NCBI RefSeq assembly: GCF_000482485.1
Contig: NZ_AXVK01000020.1
Span: 124,001 to 188,000 of the forward strand
Length of the DNA: 64,000 nucleotides
Direction of reading: 5' to 3'
Source: Paucisalibacillus globulus DSM 18846
GTDB taxonomy: Bacteria; Bacillota; Bacilli; Bacillales; Amphibacillaceae
In this document: piece after piece, positions 28,396 through 37,703 of the stretch
Layout: each line of letters starts with the position of its first letter
Position numbering within the stretch: position 1 is the stretch's first letter
Program-made: the position numbers and the translations under genes
The notes under the pieces: model-generated
The model's input: the letters and a program-made list of their open reading frames with translations, nothing else
Database searches by the model: none
What the model was told of the DNA's origin: nothing

Positions 28396-29667
28396 CTAAT
28401 ACACTTGAACTGTATTTTCATTCATATTTTCTAACGTTTCCTTCACATCTGCTAGGAACTTGCCACAAACTAGCCCATCCAGGATGCGATGATCAAGTGA
28501 AAGACATAGATTTACAATATCTCTTGCAGCAAACATGTTATTAATAATGACCGGTTTTTTAACAATTGATTCTACTTGTAAAATTGCTGCCTGTGGATGG
28601 TTAATTACCCCCATAGACTGAACAGACCCAAATGAACCGGTATTATTCACAGTAAAGGTACCACCTTGCATATCGTCTGCGGTCAATTTATTTGTTCGAG
28701 CTTTTAGAGCAAGCTCGTTTATTTCTCTAGCAATTCCTTTAATACTTTTCTCATCTGCATGTTTAATTACAGGAACAAATAGTTCCTGGTCCTTCGCTAC
28801 TGCAATGGAGAGGTTAATATCTTTACGTTGGATGATTTTATCTCCTGCCCATGTACTATTTAATTGTGGGAATTTCTTAAGCGCTTGTGCAACGGCTTTT
28901 ACAAAAAATGCAAAGTATGTAAGGTTATAGCCTTCATTTTTTTTAAACTCATTCTTAAGTTTATTACGATAATTGACTAAATCTGTGACATCCACTTCAA
29001 CCATCATCCAAGCATGGGGAATTTCCGTCTTCGAACGCACCATATTTTGGGCGATAATTTTTCGAACACCCGTTACAGGAATTTCAATATCGCCGACTTG
29101 AGTTGTAGGTTGCGGTGCGTGCGGTACAGTCTTAGAAGCTTTAGGTTGTATATCTTCCGTAACAACTGGTGTAGCAACTTGGACATTCGATGTAGGGATA
29201 TCCCCTGATGCCATAACTTTTTCGATATCTTTACGGGTAATTCTCCCACCACGGCCAGTACCAGTTACTTGTTCCAAGTCAATATTATTTTCCTGTGCTA
29301 ATCTAAGTACTGCAGGAGAATAACGCTTTTTCATTGATTGATCAGAAGATTTCACTTGAACTTGTGAGGCTCCCTGACTTTCTAATTTCTCAGTCGCGGA
29401 TGTCGAGGTTTCATTTGCACCACCAGCTTCTGTTTCGACATAACAAATAAGCTCACCAACAGCTACAGTCTCTCCCTCTGGCACAACGATTTCCTTTATT
29501 AATCCAGTGAAAGAAGAAGGAACCTCCGCATTTACTTTATCTGTCATCACTTCAGCAATTGGATCATATTTATTAACGTGGTCACCAGCTTTTACAAGCC
29601 AAGAGCTAATTGTACCTTCTGTTACACTTTCTCCAAGTTGAGGCATAGTAATTTTTTCAGTTGCCAT
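28396..29667 (-). CDS. bkdB: Branched-chain 2-oxoacid dehydrogenase, dihydrolipoyl acyltransferase E2
   Basis: Core acyltransferase that passes branched acyl groups to CoA, feeding branched fatty acid synthesis and valine/leucine/isoleucine breakdown. The 423-residue protein has one N-terminal lipoyl domain (lysine in EVMTDKVNAEVPS near 44), a peripheral subunit-binding domain (SPAVLRLAQENNIDLEQVTGTGRGGRITRKDIE near 120-155), a Thr/Pro-rich linker, and the catalytic domain ending with SLDHRILDG, the H-x3-D motif. The start is ATG behind GGAGGGATACAG. It is the last gene of the bkd operon. Confidence 0.95.
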   Translation of the reverse strand: MATEKITMPQLGESVTEGTISSWLVKAGDHVNKYDPIAEVMTDKVNAEVPSSFTGLIKEIVVPEGETVAVGELICYVETEAGGANETSTSATEKLESQGASQVQVKSSDQSMKKRYSPAVLRLAQENNIDLEQVTGTGRGGRITRKDIEKVMASGDIPTSNVQVATPVVTEDIQPKASKTVPHAPQPTTQVGDIEIPVTGVRKIIAQNMVRSKTEIPHAWMMVEVDVTDLVNYRNKLKNEFKKNEGYNLTYFAFFVKAVAQALKKFPQLNSTWAGDKIIQRKDINLSIAVAKDQELFVPVIKHADEKSIKGIAREINELALKARTNKLTADDMQGGTFTVNNTGSFGSVQSMGVINHPQAAILQVESIVKKPVIINNMFAARDIVNLCLSLDHRILDGLVCGKFLADVKETLENMNENTVQVY

Positions 29668-29685
29668 CTGTATCCCTCCTGTCAT

Positions 29686-30669
29686 TTAAAATTCTGCTAA
29701 TTCGCGCATTGCCTTTTCAATTTTATCTGGGTTCATCATAAAGAATTTTTCCATTGTTGGTGCATATGGCATAGAAGGAATATCAGGTCCAGCAAGTCTC
29801 ATGACTGGTGCATCTAAATCAAATAAACAGTTTTCTGCAATAATTGCAGCTACCTCGCCAATAATGCTACCTTCTTTATTATCTTCCGTAACTAAAAGTA
29901 CTTTTCCTGTCTTTTTAGCTGCTTCAATAATTGCTTCTTTATCTAATGGGTAAACTGTACGCAAATCAAGAATATGCGCTTCAATTCCCACTTCTGCAAG
30001 TTTTTCAGCAGCCTGTAGAGCAAAGTGAACACAAAGTCCATAGGTAATAATAGTAATATCAGAACCCTCTCTTTTCACATCTGCTTTTCCAATTGGAAGT
30101 ACATAATCCTCTTCTGGCACTTCACCTTTTAACAAGCGGTAAGCACGTTTATGTTCAAAAAATAGCACTGGATCATTATCTCTAATAGCCGCCTTTAAAA
30201 GTCCTTTCACATCATAAGGAGTCGACGGCATTACAATTTTAAGTCCTGGTTGGTTGGCAAACAACGCCTCAACAGACTGTGAATGATATAACGCTCCATG
30301 AACTCCACCACCATAAGGTGCACGAATTACAATTGGGCAATTCCAATCATTATTAGAACGGTAACGAATTCTTGCAGCTTCCGAGATGATCTGGTTAACA
30401 GCCGGCATAATAAAATCAGCAAATTGCATTTCAGCAACAGGACGCATACCGTACATAGCCGCACCAATTCCTACACCTGCAATTGCCGATTCTGCAAGTG
30501 GTGTATCTAGAACACGGTACTCCCCAAATTGATCATACAATCCTTCGGTAGCTTTAAATACGCCACCCTTTTTACCTACATCTTCCCCAAGTATAAATAC
30601 TTTCTCGTCACGCTGCATTTCTTCACGTAAAGCAGTAGTAACAGCTTGTATATATGACATTACTGGCAT
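29686..30669 (-). CDS. bkdAB: Branched-chain 2-oxoacid dehydrogenase E1 beta subunit
   Basis: With E1 alpha, decarboxylates branched 2-oxoacids using thiamine diphosphate. The 327-residue length is typical. Family segments: VFILGEDVGKKGGVFKATEGL near 25-45, DTPLAESAIAGVGIGAAM near 55-72, PYGGGVHGALYHSQS near 118-132 and the C-terminal phosphate-loop region LVTEDNKEGSIIGEVAA. GGGAGGGAACCAA precedes the ATG. It lies 12 bases after E1 alpha and 18 bases before E2. Confidence 0.95.
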   Translation of the reverse strand: MPVMSYIQAVTTALREEMQRDEKVFILGEDVGKKGGVFKATEGLYDQFGEYRVLDTPLAESAIAGVGIGAAMYGMRPVAEMQFADFIMPAVNQIISEAARIRYRSNNDWNCPIVIRAPYGGGVHGALYHSQSVEALFANQPGLKIVMPSTPYDVKGLLKAAIRDNDPVLFFEHKRAYRLLKGEVPEEDYVLPIGKADVKREGSDITIITYGLCVHFALQAAEKLAEVGIEAHILDLRTVYPLDKEAIIEAAKKTGKVLLVTEDNKEGSIIGEVAAIIAENCLFDLDAPVMRLAGPDIPSMPYAPTMEKFFMMNPDKIEKAMRELAEF

Positions 30670-30681
30670 TTGGTTCCCTCC

Positions 30682-31674
30682 CTACTCTTCATATACATAC
30701 TTAAGTGCATCTTCTGGTAAAGCGTACGGAGCATTTTCTGCATAATCCGTAGCTTCATTTACAATAGCCACAATTTCATTTGTAATCTCTATCTCTATTT
30801 CTTCTGTTAAAATACCTAATTCCTTTAGATAAAATGCAAAAGTAAAGATGGAGTCTAACTTCTTCGCTTCATCTACTTCTTCTTTATCCCGATATGCACG
30901 ATCATCATCGTCACTTGAGTGAGCGGTCAATCGATAAGAGACAGCTTCAACCAATGTTGCCCCTTCACCTTTGAGCGCACGTTCCCTAGCTTCCTTAACT
31001 ACTTTATATACCTCCAATGGGTCATTACCATCCACTGTATATCCCGGCATACCATAACCAAGTGCTCTATCAGAAACCTTTTCATTTCCCAACTGTTTTT
31101 CACTCGGTACTGAAATAGCATATTTATTGTTTTCAACCATAGTAATCACAGGGAGTTTATGAACCCCAGCGAAGTTTAATCCTTCATGGAAATCACCTTG
31201 GTTGGATGAGCCTTCACCTAACGTAACAAATGAAACTATTTTCTTATTTTCCATTTTAGCTGCAAGTGCAACTCCAACAGCATGTGGAACCTGTGTTGTT
31301 ACTGGTGATGAACCAGTTAAAATACGGTTCTTCTTTTGGCCAAAGTGACTTGGCATTTGACGTCCACCAGAGTTTGGATCTTCCGCTTTAGCGAAAGCTG
31401 AAAGCATTAATTCTTTTGCGGTCATACCAAACGCAAGTACAACACCCATATCACGATAATATGGTGCAACATAATCTTCCATTCTATTTAGAGCAAACGC
31501 TGCACCAACCTGCGCGGCCTCTTGTCCTTGACAGGATATAACGAAAGGAATTTTTCCTGCACGGTTTAATAACCACATTCTTTCATCTAGTTTTCTAGCT
31601 AATAGCATTGTTTTATACATTTCTAATACTTGTTCATTAGATAGTCCCAGTTCCTCATGACGATTTGTAGCCAT
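30682..31674 (-). CDS. bkdAA: Branched-chain 2-oxoacid dehydrogenase E1 alpha subunit
   Basis: Carries the thiamine diphosphate-binding motif of the E1 heterotetramer: LGEGSSNQGDFHEGLNFAGVH and VENNKYAIS (GDG-like motif through NN, about residues 160-195). Other family marks are DERMWLLNRAGKIPFVISCQGQEA near 30-52 and the serine-containing loop YRLTAHSSDDDD near 252. The protein is 330 residues long. The start is ATG after AAAGGAGGGACCATCT; an in-frame start seven codons upstream would swallow that site. Confidence 0.95.
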   Translation of the reverse strand: MATNRHEELGLSNEQVLEMYKTMLLARKLDERMWLLNRAGKIPFVISCQGQEAAQVGAAFALNRMEDYVAPYYRDMGVVLAFGMTAKELMLSAFAKAEDPNSGGRQMPSHFGQKKNRILTGSSPVTTQVPHAVGVALAAKMENKKIVSFVTLGEGSSNQGDFHEGLNFAGVHKLPVITMVENNKYAISVPSEKQLGNEKVSDRALGYGMPGYTVDGNDPLEVYKVVKEARERALKGEGATLVEAVSYRLTAHSSDDDDRAYRDKEEVDEAKKLDSIFTFAFYLKELGILTEEIEIEITNEIVAIVNEATDYAENAPYALPEDALKYVYEE

Positions 31675-31709
31675 AGATGGTCCCTCCTTTATCATCTAAA
31701 AATTATTCA

Positions 31710-33131
31710 TTATCCGTGTATTTGTAAGCCCTCTACAGCAAGTGCTGCTTCACCCATAATCTCAGATAGAGTTGGATGTGGATGTACACTATGTGCAATT
31801 TCCCAAGGTGTCGCATCCAGCATTTTTGCAAGTCCTGCCTCTGATATCATGTCTGTTACATGCGGACCAACCATATGCACACCAAGAATATCTTCATTTG
31901 CTTTATTCATAATAATTTTAACAAACCCATCAGATTCTCCATATACTAAAGCTTTTCCAATCGCTTTGAACGGGAATTTTCCTACTTTAATTTCATAACC
32001 TTGTTCTTTTGCTTGTCGCTCAGTAAGTCCTACACTAGCTGCCTCTGGATTCGAATAAATACAAGCTGGAATATTATCATAATTTAACGACTCCGGATTT
32101 AGCCCACTCATGTGCTCAACGGCAATAATACCTTCATGGGAAGCAACATGTGCTAATTGCATACCTCCAATAACATCGCCAATAGCATAAATATGGGTTT
32201 CTTTTGTTTGAAAATATTTAGAAGTTTTTATTACTCCATTTTCAACTACAATATCTGTATTCTCTAACCCAATATTAGTCGTATTTGCTTGACGCCCGAC
32301 AGAAACCAATATTTTTTCAGCAGAAAATACCTGTTTTGAATCACCGACAGCAGCTTCAATAGTAACACCGTTTTCCTTACGAAGTGTTTCCGCTAATACT
32401 TTAGCTCCTTTAACAAAAGATATGCCTTTTCGTTTTAACTGCTTTTCCACTTCTCGGGCAATATCTTGATCTTCTGTTGGCAGTATTTGATCTAAGTATT
32501 CAATAACAGTAACTTTCACACCAAAATCAGCTAGCATAGAAGCCCATTCGATTCCTATTACACCCCCGCCAATTATAATTATTGACTCAGGTAGTCTTTC
32601 CATCTGCAACGCCTCGTCTGAACTCATTACGTAAGTTCCATCAATATCAAGGCCAGGTAGTGTTCTAGGCTTAGAACCCGTTGCGATTAGAACATTTTTT
32701 GGAACAAGCATCGTGTTCTCCTCTCCATTTTCGTACTCAATAGAGATAGTTCCTGGAAGTGGCGAAAAGATACTCGGTCCCAAAATCCTTCCAAATCCTT
32801 GAAAAACATCAATTTTACCTTTTTTCATAAGGGCTTTTACACCTTGATGAAGTGTATTTATAATGTTAGTTTTTCTATCTTGAACTCGTGAAAAGTCTAA
32901 TTCTATATTACCTGTCGTAACTCCAAAATCCCCGGCACTCTTTGTTTGTCTATATACTTCAGCACTTCGTAGTAAGGATTTAGAAGGTATACAGCCTCTG
33001 TGAAGACAAGTGCCTCCAAGTTCTCCCTTTTCTACAACTGCCACTTTCATTCCTAATTGAGAAGCACGAATTGCAGCAACATAACCACCGGTTCCGCCTC
33101 CTAGTACGACTAAATCATACTCTTCTGCCAT
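31710..33131 (-). CDS. lpdV: Dihydrolipoamide dehydrogenase E3 of the branched-chain complex
   Basis: FAD enzyme that reoxidises the lipoyl groups of E2. The 473-residue protein has the FAD Rossmann motif VVLGGGTGGYVAA near 8-20, the redox-active disulfide in GGTCLHRGCIPSKSLLRSAE near 40-60, NAD site IIIGGGVIGIEWAS near 178, IYAIGDVIGG near 305, and the C-terminal catalytic base in AHSVHPHPTLSE. It sits between leucine dehydrogenase and E1 alpha in the operon. Confidence 0.95.
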   Translation of the reverse strand: MAEEYDLVVLGGGTGGYVAAIRASQLGMKVAVVEKGELGGTCLHRGCIPSKSLLRSAEVYRQTKSAGDFGVTTGNIELDFSRVQDRKTNIINTLHQGVKALMKKGKIDVFQGFGRILGPSIFSPLPGTISIEYENGEENTMLVPKNVLIATGSKPRTLPGLDIDGTYVMSSDEALQMERLPESIIIIGGGVIGIEWASMLADFGVKVTVIEYLDQILPTEDQDIAREVEKQLKRKGISFVKGAKVLAETLRKENGVTIEAAVGDSKQVFSAEKILVSVGRQANTTNIGLENTDIVVENGVIKTSKYFQTKETHIYAIGDVIGGMQLAHVASHEGIIAVEHMSGLNPESLNYDNIPACIYSNPEAASVGLTERQAKEQGYEIKVGKFPFKAIGKALVYGESDGFVKIIMNKANEDILGVHMVGPHVTDMISEAGLAKMLDATPWEIAHSVHPHPTLSEIMGEAALAVEGLQIHG

Positions 33132-33144
33132 TAAAACCTCCCCC

Positions 33145-34242
33145 TTACCTTCTGCTTAATGTATGATGGCCATTTAGTAAAAATTGACCTCTTGATTTTC
33201 TTACAGACTCAATTCGTTCTTCTGCCATTCTGTCTGCAGCAAGATAGGTAGGTATATTATCCCGCTTCGAAATTTCAAATACTTTGCGAAGACTATCATA
33301 TATTGTTTCTACTTTTTTCATTGCTCTTGCTTGATTGTATCCATTCAACTCGTCTGCAACATTAATTACACCACCTGCATTGATAACATAGTCAGGTGCG
33401 TATACGATCCCTTTTTCATATAAAATATCACCATGTTCTGTTGTCTTCAGTTGGTTATTTGCAGATCCAGCCACTACTTTAGCTTTCAAACGAGGTATTG
33501 TATCATCGTTAATTGTTGCACCAAGAGCACATGGTGCATATATATCACAATCAACATCATAAATATCATTAGGATCAACCGCTTTTGCATCAAATGCTTC
33601 TACCGCACGATTTGCAGCAGCTTTATTAATATCTGTAACAACTAATTTTGCACCTTCTTTATGAAGGTATTCACATAAAGCATACGCAACATTTCCAACA
33701 CCTTGTACTGCAACTGTTTTTCCTTCCAATGAATCATCACCGAACGCTTCTAGTGCTGCAGCTTTTATACCTCTATATACTCCATATGCTGTCACTGGTG
33801 ATGGGTTCCCTGATGATCCAGAAGTTTCAGCAGAGACACCTGTAACAAAATCAGTTTCCATATGTATTAAATCCATATCTTCTTCCGTAGTTCCTACATC
33901 TTCAGCTGTTATATACCTTCCATTTAATCCTTGTACGTATCTACCAAATGCGCGAAACATTTCTGGATTTTTGTCTATTCGAGGATCACCGATAATGACC
34001 GTTTTCCCTCCACCTAAATTTAATCCTGCAGCAGCATTTTTATATGTCATTCCTCTAGCTAAGCGCAAAGCATCTATTATAGCCTCTTCCTCTGTTTCAT
34101 ATGTCCACATTCTAGTTCCACCAAGAGCAGGTCCCAATGTGGTGTCGTGAATTGCAATAATTGCTTTTAAGCCAGAATTCTTATCTTGGCAAAACACTAG
34201 TTGTTCATAATCATATACTTCCATACTTTTGAAAATTTCCAT
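33145..34242 (-). CDS. bcd: Leucine (branched-chain amino acid) dehydrogenase
   Basis: NAD-dependent deamination of Leu, Val and Ile to the 2-oxoacids used by the bkd complex. The 365-residue protein has the catalytic lysine region [20 protein letters not shown] near 70-90, the dinucleotide motif [17 protein letters not shown] near 178, and [12 protein letters not shown] near 275. GGAGGAAAGTAA precedes the ATG. It is the first gene here; in B. subtilis ptb lies before it and buk follows it, and both are absent. Confidence 0.96.
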   Translation of the reverse strand: MEIFKSMEVYDYEQLVFCQDKNSGLKAIIAIHDTTLGPALGGTRMWTYETEEEAIIDALRLARGMTYKNAAAGLNLGGGKTVIIGDPRIDKNPEMFRAFGRYVQGLNGRYITAEDVGTTEEDMDLIHMETDFVTGVSAETSGSSGNPSPVTAYGVYRGIKAAALEAFGDDSLEGKTVAVQGVGNVAYALCEYLHKEGAKLVVTDINKAAANRAVEAFDAKAVDPNDIYDVDCDIYAPCALGATINDDTIPRLKAKVVAGSANNQLKTTEHGDILYEKGIVYAPDYVINAGGVINVADELNGYNQARAMKKVETIYDSLRKVFEISKRDNIPTYLAADRMAEERIESVRKSRGQFLLNGHHTLSRR

Positions 34243-34405
34243 TTACTTTCCTCCTATTCAAAGAATTATTCTATATAATAAACTCTTACCGAAAAACAGC
34301 AGGAGCTATCAATAACATTTTGTGTGACGTTATTTAACTAATCAAAAAAACTAGTTTTCTTTTCATTTTATCCTATTATAATACAAAATAACTATCTAGA
34401 GTAAA

Positions 34406-34419
34406 TGAAAGCGCTTTAA
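34406..34419. promoter_or_regulatory. CcpA-binding (cre) site upstream of the bcd-bkd operon
   Basis: TGAAAGCGCTTTAA differs at one position from a perfect cre palindrome (TGAAAGCGCTTTCA). On the minus strand it stands just upstream of a possible sigma-A promoter (TTTACT, then TATTAT/TATAAT, around 34373-34403) for bcd, so carbon catabolite control of the operon is likely. The rest of 34243-34627 is AT-rich; no bkdR gene and no clear sigma-54 promoter (TGGC-N8-TTGC) was seen. Confidence 0.65.
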
Positions 34420-34627
34420 TTATTAAATATTTCAAATATATTTTTTAAATATTTAAAATTATAGTGTTTTTCTTTAAATTAATTGTTACAAATACTCTAC
34501 TTTTCTATCATACGTTATGATTGGAAATATGGCAAATCAAAATTTTTCATCTATCTTTTCCCTTTTGGTATACTAATGAACTATACTAGAAGCATTATTA
34601 CAATATTTTTTAATTGAAGGAGATAAA

Positions 34628-34867
34628 ATGATTAGACTAATCGCTGTTATCCTAATTTTTATTCCCGGTGTCATTGCCGCAATCGGCATAAAATTAATGC
34701 GAGACACATTGTTCGATGAATTTCATCCGATATTCCTCCATACTAGTGTTCAATTTGCTGCAGGCTTGATACTTTTCATTGGTGGACTTGCATTTTTAGG
34801 TGGATTTATCATACATCGTGATCGTAAAAAACAATTAGAAAAAAAAGAAAAAAAGGAATTACAATAG
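34628..34867 (+). CDS. yqzF: YqzF-like membrane protein (DUF2627)
   Basis: A 79-residue protein with two membrane segments (residues 3-21 and 38-60), a linker LMRDTLFDEFHPI, and a charged lysine-rich tail. This matches the DUF2627 family, whose B. subtilis member YqzF lies next to the bkd cluster. TTGAAGGAGATAAA precedes the ATG. The function is unknown. Confidence 0.78.
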   Translation: MIRLIAVILIFIPGVIAAIGIKLMRDTLFDEFHPIFLHTSVQFAAGLILFIGGLAFLGGFIIHRDRKKQLEKKEKKELQ

Positions 34868-35003
34868 GTCTACTTTTAGGGAGAGTTTCTTTCATAAAGG
34901 GGACAATTTCGGGAGTTCCTAAATGCCCCAAACATTGGTGCAATTAAATTCATTCAATAGATAAAGGTAAGGAACATAACTTTCAGATTTCCTTTAAAGT
35001 AAT

Positions 35004-35041
35004 AAAAAAATTACTGTATGACGACATACAGTAATTTTTTT
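35004..35041. terminator. Terminator after spo0A
   Basis: AAAAAATTACTGTATG and CATACAGTAATTTTTT pair perfectly with an ACGA loop. T-runs on both strands let it serve spo0A (minus) and yqzF (plus). Confidence 0.93.
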
Positions 35042-35043
35042 CA

Positions 35044-35826
35044 TTAACTCGCTTTATGTTCTAACCTTAACCGATCAGCAACCATTGCTATAAATTCAGA
35101 ATTTGTTGGTTTTGCTTTTGAAATACTTACAGTATATCCAAACAGTGCGGATATAGAGTCAATATTGCCACGACTCCAAGCAACTTCAATTGCATGGCGG
35201 ATTGCTCGTTCAACTCGTGAAGAAGTTGTGTTAAATTTCTTGGCAATATCTGGATATAAGACTTTTGTTATAGAGCCTAGTAATTCGATATCATTATAAA
35301 CCATCGTAATTGCTTCTCTCAAATACATATATCCTTTAATATGTGCAGGTACACCAATTTCATGAATAATATTCGTAATGCTTGCTTCTAAATCCTTTTT
35401 CTTTCTTTCTTTTTTCACACCAATAGTTGAGCGATTTGAAAGAACTGAACGTCCGTTAACCTGACGAATCTGCTCTGCAAGATTTTCTAAATCAAACGGT
35501 TTTAAAATAAAATATGATGCCCCAAGATCTACAGCTTTTTTCATTACTTCTTCCTGACCGAAAGCAGTCAACATTATAACATGTGGCTCATTACTTGGTT
35601 TACCTTTTTCTCTCAGCATATTTAAAACAGCAAGTCCATCAACATGTGGCATAATGATGTCTAATATTAGTACATCCGGCTTTTTTTCTTCAACTAAGGT
35701 TAGACAATCTTTTCCATTGTAAGCTGTTCCAACAACTTCTATATCAGGCTGTTCCTCAAAAAATTCCTCCATTAAATTAATTAAGTCTCTGTTATCATCT
35801 ACTAAACAAATTGATATCTTATCCAC
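35044..35826 (-). CDS. spo0A: Stage 0 sporulation master regulator Spo0A
   Basis: Phosphorelay response regulator that starts sporulation. The 260-residue protein has the receiver acidic pocket CLVDDNRDL (residues 8-16), the phosphoacceptor Asp in [12 protein letters not shown], Thr in MLTAFG, and Lys in FILKPF. After a linker the Spo0A effector domain has the recognition helix [15 protein letters not shown] and the C-terminal [20 protein letters not shown]. The start is GTG-GAT-AAG with AAAGGAGGA 7 bases upstream; upstream in-frame codons precede the ribosome site. It lies downstream of spoIVB, as in B. subtilis. Confidence 0.98.
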   Translation of the reverse strand: MDKISICLVDDNRDLINLMEEFFEEQPDIEVVGTAYNGKDCLTLVEEKKPDVLILDIIMPHVDGLAVLNMLREKGKPSNEPHVIMLTAFGQEEVMKKAVDLGASYFILKPFDLENLAEQIRQVNGRSVLSNRSTIGVKKERKKKDLEASITNIIHEIGVPAHIKGYMYLREAITMVYNDIELLGSITKVLYPDIAKKFNTTSSRVERAIRHAIEVAWSRGNIDSISALFGYTVSISKAKPTNSEFIAMVADRLRLEHKAS

Positions 35827-35865
35827 AAATGCTCCTCCTTTAATTCGGTTCATGTCCACTTTATG

Positions 35866-35893
35866 TATTCGACAAAACTTTAGAGATTCCTTC
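35866..35893 (-). promoter_or_regulatory. Candidate sigma-H promoter of spo0A with a 0A box
   Basis: On the minus strand GAAGGAATC, a 12-base spacer and TCGAAT fit the sigma-H pattern RNAGGAWWW / RNNGAAT. The -10 is part of TGTCGAA, the Spo0A box (35868-35874), about 40 bases before the GTG start. This is the site where B. subtilis has its sporulation promoter. Confidence 0.65.
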
Positions 35894-35998
35894 TTTTTTT
35901 AGAAAAACTTTGAATTTATTTATTTTTTCTTCGAATTGCTTCATATATCTTTTATTTTCGTTGCTTTTCGATTATTTATGACAAACGAAAAGAATTTT

Positions 35999-36005
35999 TG
36001 TCGAA
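35999..36005 (+). promoter_or_regulatory. Second Spo0A box upstream of spo0A
   Basis: TGTCGAA lies about 125 bases upstream of the first box and in the opposite orientation. It exactly matches the seven-base 0A core. Two or more boxes in this region fit autoregulation of spo0A. Confidence 0.55.
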
Positions 36006-36088
36006 AAATATTTAGATTGTAATCTTGGATGGACTTCTCAAATTTTTTCTAAGAGTAACAAATGATTTCTGGTTACTTATAAAGAAAA

Positions 36089-36112
36089 GCTTGTGCCTCA
36101 AGGCACAAGCTC
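36089..36112 (-). terminator. Terminator after spoIVB
   Basis: AGCTTGTGCC and GGCACAAGCT form a 10-bp GC-rich stem with a 4-base loop, followed on the minus strand by TTTTCTTT. Confidence 0.9.
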
Positions 36113-36113
36113 T

Positions 36114-37418
36114 CTAACTTGCTTGTTTTTCTTCTTCTTTATAGATGTCTACTCCAGCGTCTTGTAGCATCCATTCAATGTGGACTCCATAGCCACTTGT
36201 TGGATCATTTACAAACACATGGGTTACTGCACCGATTACTTTTCCATTTTGGATGATTGGACTTCCGCTCATTCCTTGTACAATTCCACCTGTTGCTTCT
36301 AATAATTTTGGATCCGTAATTTGAATTACCATTCCTTTTGTAGCAGGTGATTTTTGTGGTACGCTACTCACTATTTCCACATCAAATTCTTCTACTTTTT
36401 CATCGTCAATAACGGTTAATATTTTTGCAGGACCTTCTTTAACCTCATGTGATAATGCTATTGGCATTGGTTTATCATACTTTCCATTCTCTATGGATTG
36501 ATCAAGCTTACCAAAAATTCCAAACGGACTATTCTTTGTGATTGAACCAATTTTATTTTCTTTAATGGAAAACTTCGCTTGTTTTTCCCCTGGTGTTCCG
36601 TTATTTCCTTTCTGTATAGATGTTACGGAAGACCTAACAATTGTTCCATCATGAATTTCAATTGGTTTTTTTGTATCCATATCAGAGATAACATGTCCTA
36701 ACGCACCATATTTTTTAGATTTCGGCTCAAAGAATGTCATGGTACCAATACCTGCTGCCGAATCACGGATATATAAACCTATTCGGTATTCGTTCTCCTT
36801 TTTATCCTTAACAGGACTTAATTCCGTGGTAAAGGAATCTTTTCCCCTTTTCACTTTCACCTCTAATGCCTTTGACTCTTTTCCGGCCTGTTCCACAATT
36901 GGTTTAACATCTTTCATCTCTTCAATTTTTTGTCCATTGATTTCCATAATAACATCACCGACTTTAATATCAGCGTCTTCTCCAGGTGACATTTGTCCAT
37001 TCTCACCATTTATAAGATGATGACCTACAACCAAGACACCAAGCGTTTGAAGTTGCACACCAATGGATTGCCCACCCGGGATTACTTTTACATCCTTCAA
37101 AACAGTAACATCCACTTTCTTAATTGGCACACCAGCTACTGAATAAACAATCTGACTGTCTCCGGGTTCATTAAAGTCAAAACTTGATGCATTGATAACT
37201 TCTTCGTTGTTGATAGCTTCCTTATTAGAATTTACTGTAGCATGAACTTGAACTGCTTCACCAAAGCTAGGAGCCTTAAGGGGTAACTGATTTTGAAACG
37301 TGATAATTTTATTGGGAATGGTGAAATAATGTTGTATAGGGGGTGTAAAAGGAACAATTAGCAATCCGAGTAGGAGTAGAACTCCAATAATGACACGAAT
37401 TTTATCTTTCTGTTTCAC
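36114..37418 (-). CDS. spoIVB: SpoIVB serine peptidase
   Basis: Forespore-made protease secreted into the intermembrane space, where it starts pro-sigma-K processing by cleaving SpoIVFA. The 434-residue protein has an N-terminal membrane anchor ([15 protein letters not shown], residues 10-24), a PDZ domain ([19 protein letters not shown] to [11 protein letters not shown], about 118-170), and an S55 peptidase domain with His in GALGHVISD near 243 and Ser in [12 protein letters not shown] near 385. The start is GTG with GGAGAGTGG upstream. It lies between recN and spo0A as in B. subtilis. Confidence 0.96.
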   Translation of the reverse strand: MKQKDKIRVIIGVLLLLGLLIVPFTPPIQHYFTIPNKIITFQNQLPLKAPSFGEAVQVHATVNSNKEAINNEEVINASSFDFNEPGDSQIVYSVAGVPIKKVDVTVLKDVKVIPGGQSIGVQLQTLGVLVVGHHLINGENGQMSPGEDADIKVGDVIMEINGQKIEEMKDVKPIVEQAGKESKALEVKVKRGKDSFTTELSPVKDKKENEYRIGLYIRDSAAGIGTMTFFEPKSKKYGALGHVISDMDTKKPIEIHDGTIVRSSVTSIQKGNNGTPGEKQAKFSIKENKIGSITKNSPFGIFGKLDQSIENGKYDKPMPIALSHEVKEGPAKILTVIDDEKVEEFDVEIVSSVPQKSPATKGMVIQITDPKLLEATGGIVQGMSGSPIIQNGKVIGAVTHVFVNDPTSGYGVHIEWMLQDAGVDIYKEEEKQAS

Positions 37419-37660
37419 AAATGTCCACTCTCCTTGTTCCTAAACCCATACCATATTTTTATATCTGTACTTCTAATTTGACCTTTAATGGCCTTTTTTA
37501 AACTGGGAAAAGTTAAGAAAAGATGTGTAACATTTCCTTTACAATATATGTTAATAAACAAAGCCTGTCTTATTAGGCTTTAAACTTTTTAGACTGTCTA
37601 TTCAATTAAAAACACTTATTATTTGTAATACAATAATAAAATATAATAATGAAATAAAAA

Positions 37661-37688
37661 GGAATTAGCAATAAAAATCACTAATCCC
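37661..37688 (-). terminator. Terminator after recN
   Basis: On the minus strand GGGATTAG and CTAATTCC pair (one G-U) and are followed by TTTTTATTT. A second small hairpin (AAAGCCT/AGGCTTT, 37560-37581) lies between this and spoIVB; 37419-37560 holds nothing else readable. Confidence 0.75.
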
Positions 37689-37703
37689 ATTTGTGCAAAA
37701 ACT

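Noticed and set aside
34868-35003. Search for a small gene between yqzF and the spo0A terminator
   Set aside because: No ribosome site plus open frame of useful length.
36739-37020. Plus-strand frame within spoIVB
   Set aside because: Overlaps a conserved PDZ/peptidase gene; no independent signal.
37560-37581. AAAGCCT/AGGCTTT hairpin downstream of recN
   Set aside because: Short stem with a weak T-rich foot; a better terminator is at 37661-37688.
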